11,759 bases of DNA from Acidobacteriaceae bacterium (lineage in GTDB: Bacteria > Acidobacteriota > Terriglobia > Terriglobales > Acidobacteriaceae). Made by a program: the position numbers and the translations under genes. How positions within the stretch are numbered: the first letter of the stretch is position 1; the number at the start of each line of letters is the position of its first letter. Positions 6,883 to 11,759 of the stretch are shown piece by piece. The notes beneath the pieces were generated by a model. The model saw nothing but the letters and a program-made list of their open reading frames with translations, was not told where the DNA came from and did no database searches. The stretch spans positions 3,704 to 15,462 of the forward strand of contig PMMJ01000538.1 of the NCBI GenBank assembly GCA_003162255.1, given 5' to 3'.

Positions 6883-7089
6883 GTGGCACGATCTTGCGAA
6901 CTACAGGATGGGGGATTCTCTGCGGAATTCTCCGTCGAGGAGCACGAGGCGGATGGGTTCATGGAAACTGAAGTCTACTTACCCGACACATTCCCCAGTC
7001 AGGAGTCCGCAATAGAGGCGGCGATTAAGGCTGGGCGGCAGAAGATCGATCTGGATTTTGAGCGGGGGTCGGCAGTTGTAAACGGCTGA
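6883..7089 (+). CDS. Small hypothetical island protein
   Basis: A 68-aa product from a GTG at 6883; the ribosome site is weak. It has no signal or membrane segment. The C-terminal part FPSQESAIEAAIKAGRQKID (about 37-56) resembles the ending of small stand-alone proteins in which a short beta-sheet precedes an EEAALxAGxxxGRxxID helix; I cannot name the family with confidence. It is strongly acidic at the start. The 246 bp between it and the FRG-SET gene hold no gene I can support. It is the last gene before the island's right end. Confidence 0.5.
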   Translation: MARSCELQDGGFSAEFSVEEHEADGFMETEVYLPDTFPSQESAIEAAIKAGRQKIDLDFERGSAVVNG

Positions 7090-7100
7090 ACGTCGCACAA

Positions 7101-7196
7101 GCACCCGCTGGCACCCGCCTCAAGAGTGCGACTTGTGGCGGGTCGCGTTTTAGAGTGCGACTTTGCACTTTTTCGCAGCACCCGCACTGGCACCCG
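7101..7196 (+). repeat. Right-end arm-like repeats
   Basis: Two copies of the motif seen at 2362-2380 lie here: 7101-7117 (two bases shorter, gcacccgctggcacccg) and 7178-7196 (exact 19-mer). They sit 88 to 183 bp inside the right att repeat. Repeats at both ends in the same orientation fit arm-type binding sites for the recombinase. No other function is evident. Confidence 0.5.
7123..7163 (+). repeat. Pair of tRNA-core-like 12-mers
   Basis: agagtgcgactt occurs at 7123-7134 and 7152-7163, 29 bases apart. It nearly equals the D-arm/anticodon-stem segment of tRNA-Gly (agagtgcgacctt), but lies on the plus strand while the tRNA sequence at both att repeats is on the minus strand. The second copy extends the likeness (tagagtgcgactttgc). 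These may be degenerate core-type recombinase sites or scars of earlier recombination. Confidence 0.35.
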
Positions 7197-7283
7197 TTGA
7201 GACACCTGTCTCGCACCTATTTTCAGGTACTTGGCAGTCCCCGTGAGCCTGTTAAGTTGTTGAAAGTATTGAATAGGAGAGAA

Positions 7284-7320
7284 TTGGCAAGGTCGCACTC
7301 TACCACTGAGTTACTCCCGC
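7284..7320 (-). pseudogene. 5' half of tRNA-Gly left at the right island end
   Basis: The 37 bases equal nucleotides 1-37 of tRNA-Gly(GCC): the 5' acceptor strand, the D-arm, the 5' anticodon stem and the whole anticodon loop. The 3' half is missing. With its promoter intact (7331-7360) it might be transcribed as a 5' tRNA half fused to island sequence. Confidence 0.85.
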
Positions 7321-7330
7321 CCGTTCCCTC

Positions 7331-7360
7331 ATTCTACAGCACTTGCTGTTTTGCTGACAA
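7331..7360 (-). promoter_or_regulatory. Orphaned tRNA promoter pointing into the island
   Basis: TTGTCA (7360-7355) and TAGAAT (7336-7331) with an 18-base spacer are identical to the boxes ahead of the intact tRNA. Transcription would run leftward through the half tRNA into the island, antisense to the 6883-7089 gene. Confidence 0.55.
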
Positions 7361-7570
7361 TTCACTGAATTGGCGTTGGGTTCCAGACGCCCCGCCCAAC
7401 TGCTCCTGGCTTGGCTCAGCCTAACGGTCTGGCTTCCGAGGCATTCGCGCGAGCCAAATCCCAAAATGCACTCCCGTCCCGCAGTTCCGCAGGATCACGC
7501 GCAGTCCCGCACACTCACCTGCCAAATTGCTCGGCGGATGTGTTTTACTGCTTGCTTGAAGAGGGACACC

Positions 7571-8704
7571 ATGAAACATATTCTCGTGCTGATGCTTACC
7601 TTCCTTGCTGTTCACGTACAGGCCGCTGCTGACGATGCCCCGGGTTCTCCAATGAAGTTGGGCATTGTCGGCCTGGTCCACGGTCACGTTGACGGTTTTC
7701 TGAAGGGCGGCTCGCTCACGCCGGCGGGCGGAATCCTGAATCGCGCGGATGTTCAGGTCGTGGGGATTGTTGAACCGAACCAGAAGCTTTTCGATTCGTA
7801 CGCACAGCGCTATCATCTGCCCGCGAGCTTGCACTTCCGCAGCATTCAAGAAATGGTTCCGCAAGCGCATCCCCGGGCGGTGCTCGTCTTCACTGCCCCG
7901 AGTGAGCACCGGCGAGTGATTGAGGAGTGCGCCGCGCTGGGCGTCCACGTAATGGTGGAGAAGCCGCTGGCGATCAGCTACCCGGATGCGCTGGCCATTC
8001 AGGACGCCGCGCAGCGCGGCAAGATCCATGTGCTCGTCAATCTGGAAACATCCTGGTACGCAAGCAATACGGAAGCGTTCCATCTGCTGAAACAGGGCAC
8101 TTTGGGTCCGATCGTAAAGGCTGTCATTCGTGACGGCCATGCGGGGCCCAAGCTGATCGGGGTCGGACCGGAGTTCCTCTCCTTCCTGATCGATCCCAAG
8201 CAGAACGGTGCCGGAGCTCTGTTCGACTTTGGCTGTTATGGACCGAATCTCATGACCTGGCTGATGGACGGCGAGACTCCGCTATCGGTGTCAGCGGTCA
8301 CCAAGCAGTTGCAACCGAATCTGTACCCGGAGGTCGACGACGAGGCGGACATCATCCTCAACTATAAAAACGCCATCGCCATCGTTCAGGCCTCCTGGAA
8401 TTGGCCTTTCAGCCTCAAGCAGATGGATGTGTATGGGCGTGCCGGATATGCCAAGGCGATCGACTCCGAGCGCATCGAGGTCCGCAAGGCGGACGAGTCC
8501 GAAGCTCAGATGCTCAAGGGAGAAAACCTCACCGCACCGTACGACGATCCCCTGCACTACATGGCTGCAATCCTGAACGGAGAGATTCAGGAAGGAAACA
8601 GCCCATCCTCACTGAAGACCAACATGGCCGTGTCCGAGATTTTGGATGCTGCGCGACAGTCCGCTCAGACCGGCAAGGCAGTGAGTCTGCCGCTCGCGAA
8701 GTGA
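7571..8704 (+). CDS. Gfo/Idh/MocA-family oxidoreductase-like protein with Sec-type signal peptide
   Basis: The product is 377 aa from the ATG at 7571, which has GAGGGA seven bases upstream; the frame is open earlier but without start support. Residues 1-20 (MKHILVLMLTFLAVHVQAAA) are a Sec-type signal peptide. The Rossmann-like N-terminal domain follows: KLGIVGLVHGHV (29-40), VVGIVEPN (63-70), VLVFTAPSEHRRVIEECAALG (104-124) and the family hallmark VMVEKPLAI (127-135; Glu130-Lys131-Pro132). The C-terminal alpha/beta domain runs from about 145 and includes GALFDFGCYGPNLMTWLM (215-232). Family members oxidise or reduce sugars and related compounds with NAD(P). The dinucleotide glycine motif is altered (GLVHGH for GxGxxG) and export by Sec is unusual for a cofactor enzyme, so substrate and even activity are open. 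It is probably the old neighbour of tRNA-Gly before the island came in. Confidence 0.82.
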   Translation: MKHILVLMLTFLAVHVQAAADDAPGSPMKLGIVGLVHGHVDGFLKGGSLTPAGGILNRADVQVVGIVEPNQKLFDSYAQRYHLPASLHFRSIQEMVPQAHPRAVLVFTAPSEHRRVIEECAALGVHVMVEKPLAISYPDALAIQDAAQRGKIHVLVNLETSWYASNTEAFHLLKQGTLGPIVKAVIRDGHAGPKLIGVGPEFLSFLIDPKQNGAGALFDFGCYGPNLMTWLMDGETPLSVSAVTKQLQPNLYPEVDDEADIILNYKNAIAIVQASWNWPFSLKQMDVYGRAGYAKAIDSERIEVRKADESEAQMLKGENLTAPYDDPLHYMAAILNGEIQEGNSPSSLKTNMAVSEILDAARQSAQTGKAVSLPLAK

Positions 8705-8738
8705 AGTTAATTCCAACTAAAGGCTAGCCGTCGAACTC

Positions 8739-8747
8739 TGCTAGAAT
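8739..8747 (+). promoter_or_regulatory. Extended -10 promoter candidate
   Basis: TGCTAGAAT at 8739-8747 fits the extended -10 form TGnTATAAT with one mismatch. It lies 31 bases before the ATG at 8778. No clear -35 box is seen, which extended -10 promoters can tolerate. Confidence 0.45.
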
Positions 8748-8777
8748 ACGCGGAATTCAAAGTCCTTGGAGTCGCAC

Positions 8778-10205
8778 ATGCGCCGATGGTGGGTAGTTTT
8801 GGCTGGGCTTGTCTTGACGGGAATGGCTTCGTCATTCTCTGGTGCGTCTTCACCCCAGGCGGGCACACCGGAGACCGAGTTGAAGGGTGCTTTCCGGCGG
8901 CCCGAGAATAACGGGTGGACGTTCGTGCACCTGCAAGGAACGCCGCATGAAATCGGCTTTCAGAATGGTTACCTACTGGCGCCGGAGATTGAAGACACGC
9001 TAAAAGTCACCATCCTCGAAGAAACACACGACAGTAAGAAAGAATGGCAGTTCTTCCGCGACGCCGCGCAAAACATGATGTGGCCACACATCGAGCAGGA
9101 GTACCGGGAGGAGTTGCAAGGCATCGCCGATGGCGCCAATGCCCACGGCGTCGGAATGAAGATCGATTTGTGGGATGTGGTGGCTTTGAATGCCGCGGAG
9201 GAATGGAGTTATTACGTCAAGGAATACGACCGAATACACGGGATCAAGTCCACGGCTTCGCTGGCGGTTCCCGAGCATTGCAGCGCGTTTGTTGCCACGG
9301 GCAGCTATACCAAAGACGGCAAGGTTGTGATCGCCCACAATAATTGGACGAATTACCTGGACGGCGAACGCTGGACAATCATTTTCGATATCGTTCCGGC
9401 CAAGGGCAAACGCATGATCATGGACGGTCTGCCGGGGGTCATCCACAGTGCCGACGATTTCGTGACCAACTCGGCGGGGATCATCATTACGGAAACTACG
9501 ATTGGCCACTTCTCCGGATATGACCCGGACGGGATTCCGGAATTTGTGCGGGCGCGCAAGGCGGCGCAGTACTCGGCTTCCATTGACGATTTTGCGCGCA
9601 TCATGAAGGAGGGCAATAACGGCGGCTATGCCAATACCTGGCTCATCGCCGATATCGGGAAGAATGAAATCGGCCGCCTCGAACTGGGGCTAAAGAACGT
9701 CACCCTGGAACGCAAAAACGACGGGTATTTTGTGGGCTCGAATTTCCCGATTAGCCAGAATCTTATCCGCGAAGAGACCGACTTCGACCCCCGTGACATG
9801 AGCTCCAGCGCCAACGCCCGCCACGTCCGCTGGGATCAACTCATGGCGGAGAATAAAGGCAAGATCGACCTGGCGGCGGCCGAGCGCTTTCTGTCTGACC
9901 ACTATGACACGTTCGAGAAGAAAGAAGATGCGGACGAACGCACGCTGGACGGGCACATCGATCTTTCGCCGCGAGGTTCCCAGTCTTGGGAGCCGCCTTT
10001 CGGTATAGCGGGGGCGGTCCAGAATAAGGCTGCCGACGCGGGCCTGGCGGCAGAAATGAGTTTTAACGCGGCTGCGGGCCATGCTTGCGGTATGGACTTC
10101 AAGGCGGCCGAGCATGTGCGCGCGCATCCCGAGTTCTCCTGGCAGAAAGTTCTCCTGCGGGACATGGACGCGCATGCCTGGACGACCTTCAGCGTGGCCA
10201 AGTAG
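8778..10205 (+). CDS. Secreted C45 / phospholipase-B-like Ntn hydrolase
   Basis: The product is 475 aa from the ATG at 8778; TTGGAG lies about 9 bases upstream. Residues 1-28 form a signal peptide (RR at 2-3, hydrophobic 4-21, small residues after). The body begins with GTPHEIGFQNGYLLAPEI (54-71), typical of the N-terminal helix region of C45-like acyltransferases and phospholipase-B-like proteins. The probable nucleophile is Cys168 in EHCSAFVATGSYTKDGKVVIAHNNW (166-190), where the family cleaves itself before Cys to expose an N-terminal nucleophile; Asn189 and NSAG (231-234) fit the oxyanion and support residues. These enzymes cleave amide or ester bonds (acyl-amino acids, beta-lactam side chains, lipids); the substrate here is unknown. 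It probably acts in the periplasm or outside the cell. No gene beside it indicates a pathway. Confidence 0.75.
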   Translation: MRRWWVVLAGLVLTGMASSFSGASSPQAGTPETELKGAFRRPENNGWTFVHLQGTPHEIGFQNGYLLAPEIEDTLKVTILEETHDSKKEWQFFRDAAQNMMWPHIEQEYREELQGIADGANAHGVGMKIDLWDVVALNAAEEWSYYVKEYDRIHGIKSTASLAVPEHCSAFVATGSYTKDGKVVIAHNNWTNYLDGERWTIIFDIVPAKGKRMIMDGLPGVIHSADDFVTNSAGIIITETTIGHFSGYDPDGIPEFVRARKAAQYSASIDDFARIMKEGNNGGYANTWLIADIGKNEIGRLELGLKNVTLERKNDGYFVGSNFPISQNLIREETDFDPRDMSSSANARHVRWDQLMAENKGKIDLAAAERFLSDHYDTFEKKEDADERTLDGHIDLSPRGSQSWEPPFGIAGAVQNKAADAGLAAEMSFNAAAGHACGMDFKAAEHVRAHPEFSWQKVLLRDMDAHAWTTFSVAK

Positions 10206-10242
10206 CAACTCACAGACGCGATGCGCTGTCTAGGACGGGTGC

Positions 10243-10260
10243 CCGAGCTCTCTCGGTTTT
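10243..10260 (+). terminator. Possible intrinsic terminator after the C45-like gene
   Basis: CCGAG (10243-10247) pairs with CTCGG (10252-10256) around CTCT, followed by TTTT. The stem is only five pairs, so termination would be weak. It lies 38 bases after the stop codon. Confidence 0.4.
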
Positions 10261-10344
10261 CGAAAATCAAGAAGAGCTGAACCCTACGCTCCTTATCTGC
10301 CTTGAGAAAATGTGGACTGGCAAACAACAAGGAGGCACTCTTCT

Positions 10345-11583
10345 GTGCAGCAACGCACCGATAACAAGAGCGAGAACAAGAAAGATCGCGCGGGACTTGG
10401 AACCCGCGGAGTGTGGGCGGGGGAGCAGGGCGAGCATTGGGAGCGCGCCACGCAAATCCCAGTTGCCCTAAGCGTCTCCTTCGGCTACGACGATGTGAAC
10501 GAGTGGCTCCAGGTGGCGCAAGGAAAGACCCATGGCCATATCTATAGCCGCAACACAAATCCAACCGTAGCCGCCTTCGAAGAAAAGATAAGAAATCTGG
10601 AGACGGCCGAAGCCGCGACTAGCTTTTCAAGCGGCATGGGCGCGATCAGCAACACGCTTTTCGCACTCCTGTCTCCTGGCGATCGTGTCGTTTCCATCAA
10701 CGACACCTACGGCGGGACGAACAAGCTGTTCATCGAGTTCCTGCCGCGATTCGGCATCAAGGTATCGCTCTGTGACACGAACGATCACAAAGCAATCGAA
10801 ACAGCAATCGGCCAGGGCTGTAAGGCGCTATACCTGGAGAGTCCCACGAATCCGACGGTCAAAGTTGTCGATCTCGGCCGCCTTGCCGCCGTGGCCCATC
10901 GCCACCGTGCGATCGTGATTGTGGACAACACACTGGCCACGCCCATCAACCAACAGCCCGTGAAACTCGGCGCCGATCTCGTCATTCACAGCGCCACGAA
11001 GTTTCTCGGCGGGCACGCGGATGCGCTCGGCGGTGTGGTCTGCGGCGCCGCCGATCTCGTAGGCCGCATCTATCACTTTCGCGAGATCACGGGCGCCTGC
11101 CTCGATCCCATGGCCGCTTACTTGCTGCTTCGAGGAATGAAGACTCTTCATCTTCGGATCGCACGGCAAAATGAGAGTGCGCTGAAGATTGCTCGATTTC
11201 TCGAATCGCACCCGAGTGTAATTAAGGTCTTTTATCCCGGGCTGGAGTCCCACGAACATCACGAAATTGCTCGCCGCCAGATGCGCGGTTTTGGAGGCGT
11301 GCTCAGCTTTGCCATACGAGGCAGCTTCGATTCGGTGAAATCTTTTCTGCCGCGTTTGCGCTATGCACATTTGGCTGCGAACCTGGGTGCCGTCGAGACG
11401 GTCGCTGGTCCACCTTCCACCACCAGCCACGTCGAGTCCAGCAAGGAGGAACGCGCGGCAAGCGGCATTCCGGAGGCCCTCATCCGTTACTCGGTGGGCA
11501 TAGAAGACAGCGAAGATCTGATTGCCGATCTGCGTCATGCGTTAGACAAGGTCGTCCCCGCAAAACGACGAGCAAGATCGTAA
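10345..11583 (+). CDS. PLP-dependent Cys/Met metabolism enzyme (cystathionine gamma-synthase/lyase family)
   Basis: The product is 412 aa from a GTG at 10345, chosen because AAGGAGG lies nine bases upstream. It is a fold-type I pyridoxal-phosphate enzyme of the trans-sulfuration group. Visible motifs: HIYSRNTNPTVAAFEEKI (65-82, substrate and PLP binding), SSGMGAI (95-101), NDTYGGT (119-125), ESPTNPT (165-171), DNTLATP (194-200), HSATKFLGGH (215-224, with PLP-lysine Lys219), and GPPSTTSH and RYSVGIED (355-388, with the carboxylate-binding Arg381). Length matches the family. It could be a cystathionine gamma-synthase, cystathionine gamma-lyase, methionine gamma-lyase or O-acyl-homoserine sulfhydrylase; sequence reading alone does not separate them, so no symbol is given. 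The first 20 residues are polar and probably disordered. It is cytoplasmic. Confidence 0.9.
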   Translation: MQQRTDNKSENKKDRAGLGTRGVWAGEQGEHWERATQIPVALSVSFGYDDVNEWLQVAQGKTHGHIYSRNTNPTVAAFEEKIRNLETAEAATSFSSGMGAISNTLFALLSPGDRVVSINDTYGGTNKLFIEFLPRFGIKVSLCDTNDHKAIETAIGQGCKALYLESPTNPTVKVVDLGRLAAVAHRHRAIVIVDNTLATPINQQPVKLGADLVIHSATKFLGGHADALGGVVCGAADLVGRIYHFREITGACLDPMAAYLLLRGMKTLHLRIARQNESALKIARFLESHPSVIKVFYPGLESHEHHEIARRQMRGFGGVLSFAIRGSFDSVKSFLPRLRYAHLAANLGAVETVAGPPSTTSHVESSKEERAASGIPEALIRYSVGIEDSEDLIADLRHALDKVVPAKRRARS

Positions 11584-11670
11584 CCCGTCAAGATTGAGGC
11601 AAATCAGGAACCGGAAAGAACATCTTTCAGGGAGACTAGCCTTGCGGAAGTAAGTACGCGGAAAAAGGTA

Positions 11671-11753
11671 AAGGCTGTGACATTGGTTATGCTCTAGCCG
11701 CCAACTCCTGCGAGGGAGCCAACAGCGTGGATGCACGCACCGTCACAGCCCTT
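11671..11753 (+). ncRNA. Candidate structured RNA (four-way junction), near right edge
   Basis: A perfect 9-bp stem, GGCTGTGAC (11673-11681) with GTCACAGCC (11742-11750), encloses about 60 bases with three hairpins: GGTTA/TAGCC (11685-11699, or TTGG/CCAA 11683-11704), CTCC/GGAG (11705-11718) and GCGTG/CACGC (11725-11738). It starts 88 bases after the preceding stop. This fits a riboswitch-like leader for a gene beyond the window, or a small RNA. I recognise no known class; strand is not certain. Confidence 0.35.
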
Positions 11754-11759
11754 GATGCG

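Larger units (their letters stand above)
7284..7367 (+). repeat. Right attachment-site repeat (att)
   Basis: This segment matches 2279-2362 over 84 bp without gaps with three mismatches (7321, 7327 and 7348), and is probably the original host sequence displaced from the tRNA. Similarity stops at 7367 on the right and at 7284 on the left, where it begins with the last anticodon-loop base. Confidence 0.85.

Noticed and set aside
7421..8140. Long minus-strand open frame of 239 codons opposite the Gfo/Idh/MocA-like gene
   Set aside because: It mirrors a well-supported plus-strand gene, has no family motifs and no ribosome site; it is a GC-codon shadow.
9902..10564. Minus-strand 220-codon frame across the C45-like gene end and the start of the PLP enzyme gene
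   Set aside because: It spans two confident plus-strand genes, is rich in Arg/Ser/Ala with no domain pattern, and lacks a start signal.

Overview
The window looks like a chromosomal stretch of an Acidobacteriota member (Terriglobia-like). This is inferred from the secreted beta-propeller-like protein with Gloeo_Verruco (GloVer) repeats and IPT/TIG domains, the sequence of the Crp/Fnr-type C-terminus at the left edge, a secreted Gfo/Idh/MocA-type protein and a moderate-to-high GC content. No marker gene fixes the taxonomy.

Left chromosomal flank (1-2315): the last 30 codons of a Crp/Fnr-like regulator; a 420-bp non-coding leader holding a degenerate tRNA-Gly-like segment and a terminator/attenuator hairpin; a 553-aa secreted GloVer/IPT protein; and a tRNA-Gly(GCC) gene on the minus strand with its own terminator.

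Mobile island (about 2279-7283, 5,005 bp): a small integrative element inserted in the anticodon loop of tRNA-Gly. Two 84-bp direct repeats with 3 mismatches (2279-2362 and 7284-7367) bound it. Each holds exactly the 5' half of the tRNA, through the last anticodon-loop base, plus the tRNA promoter. The element has therefore replaced the 5' half and promoter of the tRNA, which is less usual than 3'-end restoration. Next to the tRNA lie a tyrosine recombinase and, coupled by a TAATG overlap, an excisionase-like HTH gene. The cargo is an HNH-type N-terminal fragment (minus), a small frameshifted protein (minus), an orphan protein that looks like the C-terminal part of the HNH protein (plus), and an FRG-SET fusion protein overlapping it by ATGA. 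The strand pattern suggests that about 0.8 kb (3790-4610) was inverted, cutting both the excisionase gene and the HNH gene. A small hypothetical gene and recombinase-arm-like repeats fill the right end.

Right chromosomal flank (7368-11759): three plus-strand metabolic genes: a Gfo/Idh/MocA-like protein with a Sec-type signal peptide, a secreted C45/phospholipase-B-like Ntn hydrolase, and a PLP-dependent Cys/Met-metabolism enzyme. After them comes a possible three-hairpin RNA closed by a 9-bp stem, ending a few bases before the window edge.

The most interesting biology is the FRG-SET fusion carried with HNH remnants on a compact tRNA-targeting island. This layout is typical of carried defence or toxin modules, but the function here is inferred only.
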